From contig CALCJD010000122.1 in NCBI GenBank assembly GCA_937960895.1, forward strand, positions 1-64,000: a stretch of DNA of 64,000 bases, written 5' to 3'. A model generated the notes under the pieces. The model was not told the DNA's origin, made no database searches, and worked only from the letters and a program-made list of their open reading frames with translations. This document shows positions 25,266 through 34,001 of the stretch, in pieces; the stretch's first letter is position 1; each line of letters starts with the position of its first letter. This stretch comes from an uncultured Spartobacteria bacterium (lineage in GTDB: Bacteria > Verrucomicrobiota > Verrucomicrobiia > Chthoniobacterales > Terrimicrobiaceae). A program made the position numbers and the translations under genes.

Positions 25266-28112
25266 TCACTTCTCCGCGATCTCGTAGAGCATCCGCGCGC
25301 CGTCCGCGCCCCGAACGTCAACCGTAAACACCAGCCGTCCTTCCGCAACGCGGGATGGCACCTTTTCGATCCGACGGCCGCCGGGAGAGAGGGCCCAGAC
25401 GGTGAGTTTTTCCGGCCGGGCCGTGGCAAGCCGCACGCGGGCGGACCCGGCGCGAACAAGATACGGAAGCCGGCCCCAGTCCAGCAGGGTCTGCCTGGCG
25501 CGTTCGGCGTAATGACATCCGGTGTTTTGCAGGTCGGTGAGGTGGGTGACCAGCAACCGGCGGGACGTGGAAATCGGCGCGGCATCGAGGCTGTTGACAA
25601 AGACGGTGGCGCCATGGGTCAGTTCGTCAACGGTCACATCGGCCGTCGTGATGGACCCGCCCGTTTCCGCATACCCGCCCGCGCTGCGCGGGGTGTCGAC
25701 GGTCAGAACCGCCTGCCGGGTGTTGATCGACACCTGGTTTTCGCGCGCTTTCGCGAGGACCGCCGTCATGACCGGTCCGGCCTCAACCGGATCGGCGGGC
25801 AGGGGCGTGAGCCCGGCGGGAATTTGGCGCTCCTCCGGAACCACCACCGTGCCGACCTGCACGCGCCAGGCGGCGGATTGGAGAAGGGTCACATCCCGCC
25901 GACGGTCGAAGTTCTGCCAGTCCGCCTCCGTGAGCACCACCGCAAGGCGTTCCGCGGCCGGGGACACGTCGCCGCGCAGATACAAAAAAAGCGTCAGCCG
26001 GTCCGCAGCCTGATTAAGGGGATCGCTGGCCAGGTCGAAATATCCCATGGGGGCGGGTTTGAACAGGTTGCCGGCATGGTGACTGTAGGCAAACCGCCAC
26101 ATGGCGTCCCAATCCTGCAGCGCGCCGAGGGCGCCGGTCAGAATACCGCCGACCCCGCGGAACCGCCCGGGTCCGGCGTAGTTGTATTCGGTGATGGTGA
26201 AAGGTTTTCCAAACAGGCGCGCCGCCGCCACATTGGCGCCGCCGGGCACCCCCGCGGGAATGGGATTGGCATTTGGCGAGGAACTCGGGAGCCGCCACGG
26301 TTTTTCGAGAAAGTGCGGGTGGTCGACGTAAAAATGTTCGTCCACATAGTCAAACGCCGCGCGGGCCAGTTGTGCCACCGGCACGCGGGCGGCGGCGTTG
26401 TTCATGTTGGTGAGAAGCGCCTCGCAGCGGAGGTCGTTGCGGAGAAAATCCCGCATCCGCTCGTAGGACGCTTTTTCCATGGCGGCGACAAACACCCCGG
26501 CCAGGCGTGACGCCGGAGTGTCCCCGGCGAGGCTCGGCGGCATGGGCAGCCGTCCTTCCGCATCCGGGGCGCCCAGAATGCGCTCCCGGATTGCGGGGTC
26601 GGGCATGTGTCCGCGAACCCACTTCGTCCAGGCGGCCTGCCATTCCGGCATCCGGCAGATTTCACCCCAGAAATTGGTGAGGGGCCCTTCGTTGATCAGC
26701 GAAATCCACGCCAGCGCCGGATCGTCGGCCACGCGGAGGCCGGTGTGGGGATTGACGCGGTCGAGAAACTTCCGCGCAAAGGCCGCCCAGTCCCGAAATG
26801 CCCCCTCATGCACCGGCACGAGGATCTTGAAACGGTCCATTTCGATTCGGCCGCCCTCCCGCCCGATCTGGGCGGCGCCGACCGGGCGGGACACGTAGAG
26901 GTCCGTGGTGAGCCAGAGCCCGCGCTTGGCACAGCCCGCCATGAGATAGTCCAGTTGGTCCACCTTTTGCGGATCCCAGTCGAACCCCGGCTGATCGCCG
27001 GGTGTGGTCAGGCCGGATTCGTAGTGATGGATGCGAACCGTGTTGTAGCCGAGCCGCACCAGCCGGTCGAGGAGGCGGTCGACCCGGTCCCTGGAGAGAA
27101 ACTGCGCGGAATAGCACAGGTTGACCCCATAAAATCGCCGGGGCCGGCCGGGCTCGTCCGCAAAGGCGAAATGGCCGTCGGGCGTCGCAATGACCCGCCC
27201 CTTCGCGCCGCAGGGCCCCTGCACGAATCCCTGCGTCGAGAGATCGAGCGCGGAACCCGGAACAATCTCCAGCTCCGGCTGAAGGGGAATCCATTCCTCA
27301 TTGGCCGCAATGACCACGGGCTCGAGCGGGGCCGGCGGTTTGCCCGTGAAGGTTGCGCCCTCCAGGGTGAGGGTCAGTGAATACGCCTCCCCCGCCGCCA
27401 TCGACCCCGCACCCCGTCCGATGCGGAGCGAAAAACTCGCGTCGCCCCAGAGACGATTGTCCTGGAGAAGCACCATGGCGGGCTGCGGAAACGAAAATGC
27501 CAGCTCCGGCATTCCGCGCGGACGGATCACCAGCCGGCGCACGGTGCCGGCAAAAACATGCGTCCCGCCAAACCCGGCCGGAAATTCCCCGCGCCGGTCA
27601 TCCGCCTGCCACACCGTTCCCGCCAGGGCCGGAACCTCGAAATCCGTCGCCACGGCCAGAGTGTTGAAAGCCACCGCCTCCCGCGCCTGCAGGAGGTATT
27701 CCGCCGTGGCGCCGGGTTCGGCCGCCTTCACACGCAACGTGCCGGCGAGGGGGATTTGGTCGACGGTCAGCAGAAACCCCCCGGCCCCCTCCGGGGTTTT
27801 GCCGTCCGACCGGGCCCGGGTGAAGTTCCACCGCTGATTGGCGGCGGTGGGCGTGAGGGTGAGAAACACGCGGTCGTCATCGGCAACATGCAGCCGTCCG
27901 GCGGGGCCGGGTGCGAGGGTCAGCGGACCGGCGGCGAGGACGGGAAAAATCCCTCCGGTCAGACAGAGCAGGACCGCAAGGGCTGAAAGGAAAGCCCCGC
28001 CGGAGGATGGTTTTCGGTCCGATCGGAAACGGGCGGGAGAGGCCGGCGGCCGCCCCTCCGGCCCCACAAAAAACGCCGGGACCGCGTTCGAGGCGGATCC
28101 CGGGGTTTTCAT
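25266..28112 (-). CDS. Large secreted clan GH-A glycoside hydrolase (GH5-like)
   Basis: A 948-residue secreted protein. The hydrophobic signal segment (FLSALAVLLCLTGGIFPVLA) lies at residues 41-60, preceded by an unusually long hydrophilic leader. A beta-rich N-terminal region spans about 65-290. A TIM-barrel follows: PRRFYGVNLCYSAQFLSRD, then YNTVRIHHYE (354-363), the acid/base motif WISLINEGPL with E473, and the likely nucleophile E640 in FTITEYNYAGPG. Both glutamates lie after strands 4 and 7 as in clan GH-A. The C-terminal 250 residues look beta-rich. The substrate cannot be predicted. Its ATG overlaps the sucD stop (ATGA), an odd partner for a secreted enzyme. An alternative start closer to the signal is not visible. 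Confidence 0.8.
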   Translation of the reverse strand: MKTPGSASNAVPAFFVGPEGRPPASPARFRSDRKPSSGGAFLSALAVLLCLTGGIFPVLAAGPLTLAPGPAGRLHVADDDRVFLTLTPTAANQRWNFTRARSDGKTPEGAGGFLLTVDQIPLAGTLRVKAAEPGATAEYLLQAREAVAFNTLAVATDFEVPALAGTVWQADDRRGEFPAGFGGTHVFAGTVRRLVIRPRGMPELAFSFPQPAMVLLQDNRLWGDASFSLRIGRGAGSMAAGEAYSLTLTLEGATFTGKPPAPLEPVVIAANEEWIPLQPELEIVPGSALDLSTQGFVQGPCGAKGRVIATPDGHFAFADEPGRPRRFYGVNLCYSAQFLSRDRVDRLLDRLVRLGYNTVRIHHYESGLTTPGDQPGFDWDPQKVDQLDYLMAGCAKRGLWLTTDLYVSRPVGAAQIGREGGRIEMDRFKILVPVHEGAFRDWAAFARKFLDRVNPHTGLRVADDPALAWISLINEGPLTNFWGEICRMPEWQAAWTKWVRGHMPDPAIRERILGAPDAEGRLPMPPSLAGDTPASRLAGVFVAAMEKASYERMRDFLRNDLRCEALLTNMNNAAARVPVAQLARAAFDYVDEHFYVDHPHFLEKPWRLPSSSPNANPIPAGVPGGANVAAARLFGKPFTITEYNYAGPGRFRGVGGILTGALGALQDWDAMWRFAYSHHAGNLFKPAPMGYFDLASDPLNQAADRLTLFLYLRGDVSPAAERLAVVLTEADWQNFDRRRDVTLLQSAAWRVQVGTVVVPEERQIPAGLTPLPADPVEAGPVMTAVLAKARENQVSINTRQAVLTVDTPRSAGGYAETGGSITTADVTVDELTHGATVFVNSLDAAPISTSRRLLVTHLTDLQNTGCHYAERARQTLLDWGRLPYLVRAGSARVRLATARPEKLTVWALSPGGRRIEKVPSRVAEGRLVFTVDVRGADGARMLYEIAEK

Positions 28113-29023
28113 GAGTCGTAACGGGCTGATTTGCCCCAGTGTTTGATGAGCGTGTCCGCCATGTCGGCCGGGGTCGGGGCGACGGCGATGCCGGCGTCGC
28201 GCATGGCCTGGATTTTGGCGGCCGCGGTGCCCTTGCCGCCGCTGACGATGGCGCCGGCGTGGCCCATGCGGCGTCCCGGAGGCGCGGTGGCGCCGGCGAT
28301 GAATCCGGCGACGGGCTTCTTGCAATGCTCCTTCACCCAGGCGGCGGCCTCTTCCTCGGCGGTACCGCCGATTTCGCCGATCATGATGATGGCCTCGGTT
28401 TCGGGGTCGTCATTGAACATCTTGATGATGTCGAGGTGCGAGGTGCCGTTGACCGGATCCCCGCCGATGCCGACGCAGGTGCTCTGTCCGTATCCGCGGG
28501 TGGTCAGCTGCCAGACCGCCTCGTAGGTGAGGGTGCCGGAACGGGAGACCACGCCGACGTTGCCCTTTTTGTGAATGTAGCCGGGGGCGATGCCGATGCG
28601 GCAGCCGCCGTGGGAATTCGGGCCCGTGCCGGGCGTGACCACGCCGGGACAGTTGGGTCCGATGAGGCGGGTCTTCGTGCCGCGCATGGCGTGTTTGACC
28701 TTCACCATGTCGTTGACCGGGATGCCTTCGGTGATGGCCACCACGAGGTCCACACCGGCGTCCACGCCTTCAAGGATGGCGTCGGCGGCGAACGGCGGCG
28801 GAACAAACACGACGGACACGGTCGCGCCGGTTTCCTTCACGGCCTCCTCGACGGTGTCAAAAATCGGAACCTTGTCGGCAAAAAGCTGGCCGCCCTTGCC
28901 CGGTGTGACACCGGCCACGACCTGCGTGCCGTAATCGAGGCTGAGTTGCGCATGGCGGGCGCCGAAGCTGCCCGTGATGCCCTGGATGAGGATCTTGGTT
29001 TCTGGTGTGACGAGGATGGCCAT
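28109..29023 (-). CDS. sucD: Succinyl-CoA synthetase alpha subunit
   Basis: A 304-residue TCA-cycle subunit that carries the phosphohistidine, H255 in GHAGAIVSGGKGTAAAK. The N-terminal CoA-binding Rossmann part shows LIQGITGSFGARHAQ and VAGVTPGKGG; IGPNCPGVVTPG is the conserved nucleotide-side loop. It lies 34 bp after a VOC gene that separates it from sucC, an unusual insertion. Its TGA overlaps the start of the glycosidase gene. ATG at 29023 is the only sensible start (MAILVTPETKILIQG). Confidence 0.95.
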   Translation of the reverse strand: MAILVTPETKILIQGITGSFGARHAQLSLDYGTQVVAGVTPGKGGQLFADKVPIFDTVEEAVKETGATVSVVFVPPPFAADAILEGVDAGVDLVVAITEGIPVNDMVKVKHAMRGTKTRLIGPNCPGVVTPGTGPNSHGGCRIGIAPGYIHKKGNVGVVSRSGTLTYEAVWQLTTRGYGQSTCVGIGGDPVNGTSHLDIIKMFNDDPETEAIIMIGEIGGTAEEEAAAWVKEHCKKPVAGFIAGATAPPGRRMGHAGAIVSGGKGTAAAKIQAMRDAGIAVAPTPADMADTLIKHWGKSARYDS

Positions 29024-29057
29024 CGTGAGGTGACAGTGAAAGTGAGAGTGAAAGGGG

Positions 29058-29429
29058 TTAAGACTTGCGTTTGTGGATGCAGAGCGTGTTGCCGTCCGGA
29101 TCGGCGATCATGACCATGTGGCAGACCGGCGTTTCAAAGGGTCCCATCGTGACGGTCACCCCGGCGGCCTTGAGATGTTCGACGGCCTCGTCGAAATTCT
29201 CCACCTCGAGACCGACCATGCAGCCGTCCTTCGCCGGCTGCCAGCCCGGGTAGCGTCCGAGACCCAGGGTTCCGCCGCCGATGTCGTATTCGACCCAGTG
29301 GCCGGCCTCGCCCATGTCGTGATCCATGGTCGGGACCAGTCCGAGCACGCCTTCATAAAAGGCCTTGGCCCGGGCCATGTCCGTGACCGGATACGTCGAG
29401 AAGGCGATTTCGGCAACCTTGAGCGGCAT
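29058..29429 (-). CDS. VOC-family (glyoxalase/bleomycin-resistance fold) protein
   Basis: A 123-residue single vicinal-oxygen-chelate protein made of two beta-alpha-beta-beta-beta modules: VAEIAFSTYPVTDMARAKAF with FYEGVLGL, then VGLEVENFDEAVEHLKAAGV, ending MIADPDGNTLCIHKRK. The first module lacks the usual N-terminal metal-binding His of methylmalonyl-CoA epimerase and glyoxalase I, so neither activity can be assumed. The gene begins one base after the sucC stop and ends 34 bp before sucD, so it is transcribed inside the succinyl-CoA synthetase operon. A link to acyl-CoA metabolism is inference from position. Confidence 0.85.
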   Translation of the reverse strand: MPLKVAEIAFSTYPVTDMARAKAFYEGVLGLVPTMDHDMGEAGHWVEYDIGGGTLGLGRYPGWQPAKDGCMVGLEVENFDEAVEHLKAAGVTVTMGPFETPVCHMVMIADPDGNTLCIHKRKS

Positions 29430-29430
29430 C

Positions 29431-30618
29431 TCAGGCGGCTTTCTTGACCTCGGCGACGATCTTCTGGGCCGCGTCGAGGATGTTGTCGGCGGTGATGAGG
29501 GACAGACCGCTGTCGGCCAGCGTCTTCTTGCCGGCCTCGACGTTGTTGCCCTCCAAGCGGACCACCAGCGGAATCTTCAGACCGATTTCCTTCGCCGCCT
29601 CGACAATGCCGGTGGCGATGATGTTGCAGTCCATGATGCCGCCGAAAATGTTCACCAGGATGCCCTTGACGTTTTTGTCCCCGAGAATGATCCGGAAGGC
29701 CGCCAGCACCTGGTCCTTGGTGGCGCCGCCGCCCACGTCGAGGAAGTTCGCGGGGCTGCCGCCGGCGTATTGAATGATGTCCATCGTGGCCATGGCCAGG
29801 CCGGCGCCGTTCACGAGGCAGGCGATGTTGCCGTCCAAGCCGATGTAGTTGAGCGCGTATTCCGAGGCGGCCACTTCGCGCGGGTCCTCCTCGGTCTTGT
29901 CCCGCATGGCGAGAATTTCGGGCTGACGGTAGAGCGCGTTGTCGTCGAAGCCGAACTTCGCGTCGAGGGCGAGGAGTTCGTCCTTGGCGGTGACCACCAG
30001 CGGATTGATCTCCACCAGCGAGCAGTCGCAGTCGATGAAGAGTTTGTAAAGATTGGTGAAAAGTTTCGTCGCCTGGGACATGAGTTTGCCGGTGAGGCCG
30101 AGCTTCACGGCAATCTTGCGGGTCTGGTAGGGCAGGAGACCCAGGGCGGGATCCACGCCGATGCGGAGGATCTTTTCCGGGGTTTTCTCGGCGACGGACT
30201 CGATGTCCACGCCGCCCTCGGTGCTGGCGATCACCACCGGCGCCGCGGTGGCGCGATCGAGGAGAATGGCAAAATAAAGCTCGCGTTTGATGTCCACGGC
30301 TTCGCCCACAAACACCTTGCCGACCTCCTTGCCGTCCGGACCCGTCTGGTGGGTCACCAGAACCTGACCGATCATCTTGGAGGCAATTTCGCGGGCTTCG
30401 GCCGGGGTGTCGCAAAGATGGACACCGCCCTTGAAACCGTTCTTGAAGGTTCCCTTGCCGCGTCCGCCGGCGTGAATCTGGGCCTTCACGACAATTTTTC
30501 CACCGAGTTTGGCCGCCACCTGTTCGGCTTCCTCGGGAGTGAAGGCGACGCCCCCGGGCTGGGTGGCAACGCCGAATTTGGCAAAGAGTTCGCGGGCTTG
30601 ATATTCGTGGATATTCAT
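29431..30618 (-). CDS. sucC: Succinyl-CoA synthetase beta subunit
   Basis: A 395-residue ADP/GDP-binding subunit. The ATP-grasp N-terminus is MNIHEYQARELFAKFGV with KAQIHAGGRGKGTFKNG as the nucleotide-binding loop; DCSLVEINPLVV, NGAGLAMATMD, and the Pro/Gly loop FGGIMDCNIIATGI are conserved. The length equals the family norm. ATG at 30618 matches the universal MNIHEYQ start; the frame extends upstream without meaning. First of the coupled series sucC, VOC, sucD, glycosidase. The spacer 30619-30736 shows no terminator. Confidence 0.95.
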   Translation of the reverse strand: MNIHEYQARELFAKFGVATQPGGVAFTPEEAEQVAAKLGGKIVVKAQIHAGGRGKGTFKNGFKGGVHLCDTPAEAREIASKMIGQVLVTHQTGPDGKEVGKVFVGEAVDIKRELYFAILLDRATAAPVVIASTEGGVDIESVAEKTPEKILRIGVDPALGLLPYQTRKIAVKLGLTGKLMSQATKLFTNLYKLFIDCDCSLVEINPLVVTAKDELLALDAKFGFDDNALYRQPEILAMRDKTEEDPREVAASEYALNYIGLDGNIACLVNGAGLAMATMDIIQYAGGSPANFLDVGGGATKDQVLAAFRIILGDKNVKGILVNIFGGIMDCNIIATGIVEAAKEIGLKIPLVVRLEGNNVEAGKKTLADSGLSLITADNILDAAQKIVAEVKKAA

Positions 30619-30736
30619 CGGACGGAAAGAGTCATGCAGATAAACGCCTCCCGCGGCGTTTGCCAACGGAATATTTGCACCAAAGGCCACCGAATTTCCA
30701 TCGGTCCCCTCCCGAGGCGGGCGGGGGAGCCTCCGG

Positions 30737-31072
30737 TCAGTTCCCCGACGGCGGGTCCTGCGGGGCGGTTTCCCCGAGTTTCCGCAGATAGGCGTAGGTG
30801 TAGATTCCCGAACGGTGTCCGTCCCCCCACCGGGGCTGAATCCCGTAGCCGCCGACGGTTTCCCACGCCAGGAGGTCGAAACTGGCGGGCGTAAGGGACA
30901 CCTCGGGCCGAATGACGCGCCCCAGCACGTCCGGCTCCCCCCCGCAGGAGGCGCAGGGACAGGCGCGCCGCAGGCGTTCCAGGGGCAGAAAGGTTTCCCG
31001 ACCGTCGGACCAGGCAATGGCGAGTTCCGCGCCGATTTTTTGCAAGGCGGTTGGATGAAAGGTGGCGTTCAT
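30737..31072 (-). CDS. DUF971-domain protein
   Basis: A 111-residue single DUF971 domain (gamma-butyrobetaine hydroxylase-like N-terminal, Pfam name). Typical features are LAIAWSDGRETFLPLERLRR, the cysteine cluster ACPCASC near residue 39, and VGGYGIQPRWGDGHRSGIYTY close to the C-terminus. This fold binds a metal in the hydroxylase and is linked to Fe-S or cofactor proteins in other bacteria, but its own role is not established. ATG at 31072 is preferred over an upstream frame extension. Downstream lies sucC, 118 bp away; cysD diverges upstream. Confidence 0.85.
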   Translation of the reverse strand: MNATFHPTALQKIGAELAIAWSDGRETFLPLERLRRACPCASCGGEPDVLGRVIRPEVSLTPASFDLLAWETVGGYGIQPRWGDGHRSGIYTYAYLRKLGETAPQDPPSGN

Positions 31073-31128
31073 GGAGGGAGAATTTAGTTGCGAAAGCGCT
31101 CCCGGTGCCATCTTAATGAGGGGCTTTG

Positions 31129-31965
31129 ATGGATCACCTCGACGAACTGGAGGCCCAGAGCATTTACATTCTGAGGGAGGCCTACCACAGCTTTTCCAAC
31201 CTCTGCATGCCCTGGAGCATGGGGAAGGATTCCAATGTGCTGATCTGGCTTTCCAAAAAGGCCTTCTGTGGAAAGATTCCCTATCCCGTCCTCCACATCG
31301 ACACCACCTACGAATTTCCCGAAATGCTCGATTTCCGGGACTGGGCGCGGAAATTCTACGAACTGGATCTGATCGTCAAAATCAACGAGGACGCCCGGGC
31401 GGGGCGGGGGGCTTATGCCACCCCCATCGGCTACGAAACCCACGATCCGGTCACGGTGACCCATGAGCTGAAAACCGTCGCCCTCCAGCAGATCCTGGCC
31501 GAACGCAAATTCGACGCCCTCATCACCGGCATCCGGCGCGACGAGGATCCGACACGGGCGAAGGAACGGTATTTTTCGCCGCGCAACGCCGATTTTGAGT
31601 GGGACTACAAGGATCAGCCGCCGGAATTCTGGAACCAGTTCACCACCGCGGTGGACCCCGGTGAGCACATCCGCGTCCAACCGCTCCTCGACTGGACCGA
31701 GGTGGACATCTGGCGTTACATCGAGCGGGAAAACATTCCGATCCCCAGGATGTATTTTGCGCGCCGGGGCGAGGACGGGAAATTCTACCGCTTCCGCTCC
31801 CTCGGCTGCTGGCCGATCACCAAGCCGGTGGAAAGCACCGCGTCGACCGTTTCCGAGATCATCACCGAGCTCCTCGTCACCAAAACCAGCGAGCGCGCCG
31901 GCCGGGCCCAGGATCACCACGAGCGCAACGCCATGCAGAAACTCCGCGCGAAAGGATTCCTGTGA
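31129..31965 (+). CDS. cysD: Sulfate adenylyltransferase subunit 2
   Basis: A 278-residue ATP-sulfurylase subunit that makes APS from sulfate and ATP. The PP-loop is PWSMGKDSNVL (residues 28-38). FDALITGIRRDEDPTRAKER and FYRFRSLGCWPITKPVES are family signatures. A TTG at 31126 is in frame, but ATG at 31129 has GAGG at 31119-31122 with a good gap. The next gene begins inside its stop as GTGA, matching the heterodimer formed with the CysN part of CysNC. Confidence 0.95.
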   Translation: MDHLDELEAQSIYILREAYHSFSNLCMPWSMGKDSNVLIWLSKKAFCGKIPYPVLHIDTTYEFPEMLDFRDWARKFYELDLIVKINEDARAGRGAYATPIGYETHDPVTVTHELKTVALQQILAERKFDALITGIRRDEDPTRAKERYFSPRNADFEWDYKDQPPEFWNQFTTAVDPGEHIRVQPLLDWTEVDIWRYIERENIPIPRMYFARRGEDGKFYRFRSLGCWPITKPVESTASTVSEIITELLVTKTSERAGRAQDHHERNAMQKLRAKGFL

Positions 31966-33854
31966 CCACCAACGGTTCATCACCCAAACTGCGCATCGTC
32001 ATTGTCGGCCATGTCGATCACGGCAAATCCACGCTGATCGGACGGCTTTTTCACGACACCAACTCGCTGCCGGAGGGCAAGGTCGAGCAGATCCGCAAGG
32101 CCAGCGAGGCGGAGGGCATGGAGTTCGAATACGCCTTCCTGCTCGACGCGCTCCTCGAGGAACAGGCGCAAAACATCACCATCGACACCACCCAGCTCCC
32201 CTTCCGCACGGAGCGCCGGGAATACGTCATCATCGACGCGCCGGGCCACAAGGAGTTCCTGAAGAACATGGTCACCGGCGCGGCCACCGCCGACGCCGCC
32301 ATCCTGCTCATCGACGCCCACGAGGGTATCCAGGAACAGTCCAAACGCCACGCCTACCTGCTCTCGCTGCTCGGCATCCGCCAGATTGTCGTCGCGGTGA
32401 ACAAGATGGACCTCGTGGATTTCAGCCGGACGGTCTTCGAGGACGTACGCGAAGCCTACACCCGGTTCCTGGGCAGGCTGGACATCACCCCGCAGCACTT
32501 CATTCCCATCTCGGCCAAACACGGACTCAACATCACAAAGCCCTGCCCCGAACTCGGCTGGTACGAGGGTCCGGCCATTCTCGAAGCGCTGGAGGGATTG
32601 GAAATCGCCGCCCCGCCGGAAGGGCTGCCGCTGCGCTTTGTCATCCAGGACGTCTACCGTTTCGACGAACGCCGCATTCTCGCCGGCCGCATCGAGGCCG
32701 GCCATCTCAAGGTGGGCGACGAGATCATGTTCTGGCCCGACGGCAAGAAGAGCCGCGTGAAATCCATCGAGGAATGGAACGCCCCCGTCCCGCCCACCCG
32801 CGCCTCCGTCGGTGAATCGGTCGCCCTCACGCTTGAGGAGCAGATTTTTGTCGAACGCGGACAGATCGGCGGGCATCCGGAGGACGGCCCGGCCGAGGGC
32901 CGCGAAATCCACGCCAGCCTCTTCTGGCTGCAGAACGAACCGCTTCCCATCAACGTGCCCTTCACCCTCAAGCTCGGCACGCAAAGCGTCGAGGCGCGCC
33001 TGGTGGAAATCACCCGCGTGCTGGATTCCTCCACGCTCGAACCCCTGCCGGGCTCACCCACCCTGGTGCACAAAAACGAGGTGGCCGACGTCCGCATCCG
33101 CGCCCGCAAACCGGTCGCCTTCGACCGCCACGACCGCATCAGCGAAACGGGCCGCTTTGTCATCGTCACCGGCAAACGCATCGGCGGCGGCGGCATCGTG
33201 CGCGAAGCCAATTACCAGTCCAGCCTCCCCGTCGTCGCCAGCGACAACATCACCTGGACCGACAGTCCGGTCACCCGCGAGGAACGGGCGGAACATTTCG
33301 GCCATCGCGGCGCGGTGATCTGGTTCACGGGATTGTCGGGATCCGGCAAATCCACCCTCGCCACCGGCCTCGAGCAACTCCTCCATCGCAAGGGTCTGGC
33401 CACCTTCATTCTCGACGGGGACAACCTGCGGCACGGACTGTGTGCGAATCTCGGATTCTCGGACGAGGACCGGTCCGAAAACATCCGCCGCGCCGGCGAG
33501 GCCGCCAAGCTCATGGCCGAGGCCGGACTGGTCGTGTTGTGCTCGCTCATCTCCCCGTTCCGCGCCGACCGCCGGAGGGTGCGCGAAACCTGCCAGCGCG
33601 ATGGGGTGCTTTTTGCGGAGGTCTACGTCAACGCCCCCATCTCGGTCTGCGAGGCGCGTGATCCGCGCGGACTCTACAAGAAGGCCCGCGCCGGCGAGAT
33701 CAAGCAGTTCACCGGGCTGAGCTCGCCCTACGAAACCCCCGAGGCCCCCGAGCTGGAGCTCCGCACGGGCGAGGTGACGCTCGAATTCTGCCTCGGCACG
33801 CTGCTCGAATACACCCTCGACCTCACCCGCCTGCCCAGCCGCCCGCGGGGTTAG
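31962..33854 (+). CDS. cysNC: Bifunctional CysN (sulfate adenylyltransferase GTPase) / CysC (APS kinase)
   Basis: A 630-residue fusion. The N-terminal EF-Tu-like GTPase has G1 GHVDHGKS (16-23), switch II DAPGHKEF near 87, and G4 NKMD near 147, followed by two beta-barrel domains to about residue 430. From about 445 an APS kinase domain follows, with P-loop TGLSGSGKST near 455-464 and ILDGDNLRHGL. It completes sulfate activation to PAPS together with CysD. The start is GTG at 31962, overlapping the cysD stop. No PAPS reductase or sulfotransferase gene is adjacent, so the fate of PAPS (assimilation or sulfation) is open. Confidence 0.95.
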   Translation: MTTNGSSPKLRIVIVGHVDHGKSTLIGRLFHDTNSLPEGKVEQIRKASEAEGMEFEYAFLLDALLEEQAQNITIDTTQLPFRTERREYVIIDAPGHKEFLKNMVTGAATADAAILLIDAHEGIQEQSKRHAYLLSLLGIRQIVVAVNKMDLVDFSRTVFEDVREAYTRFLGRLDITPQHFIPISAKHGLNITKPCPELGWYEGPAILEALEGLEIAAPPEGLPLRFVIQDVYRFDERRILAGRIEAGHLKVGDEIMFWPDGKKSRVKSIEEWNAPVPPTRASVGESVALTLEEQIFVERGQIGGHPEDGPAEGREIHASLFWLQNEPLPINVPFTLKLGTQSVEARLVEITRVLDSSTLEPLPGSPTLVHKNEVADVRIRARKPVAFDRHDRISETGRFVIVTGKRIGGGGIVREANYQSSLPVVASDNITWTDSPVTREERAEHFGHRGAVIWFTGLSGSGKSTLATGLEQLLHRKGLATFILDGDNLRHGLCANLGFSDEDRSENIRRAGEAAKLMAEAGLVVLCSLISPFRADRRRVRETCQRDGVLFAEVYVNAPISVCEARDPRGLYKKARAGEIKQFTGLSSPYETPEAPELELRTGEVTLEFCLGTLLEYTLDLTRLPSRPRG

Positions 33855-33867
33855 GAACTGGGCGGGA

Positions 33868-33999
33868 GGGACAATCCCTCCGGCTTGTCCCCAATTTTTG
33901 GGTCGGGCCGACGGCTGATTCTCCGTTCGTTGAAATTCACGCTTCAACGCGCCGATTCCGTTTTCACTTTCCTCCTTCCGCGCCTTCCGCTTTTCCCCC
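33868..33999 (+). repeat. Two-hairpin intergenic repeat, copy C
   Basis: Begins with a perfect 7-bp hairpin, GGGACAA/TTGTCCC (33868-33891) around a CCTCCGGC-type loop, then AATTTTTGGGTCGGGCCG, ACGGCTGATTCTCCG, and AATTCACGCTTCAACG, in the same order as copy A at 61 kb. The second hairpin is decayed here. It fills the gap between cysNC and the next convergent gene, whose stop codon is at its edge. Confidence 0.7.
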
Positions 34000-34001
34000 G
34001 C

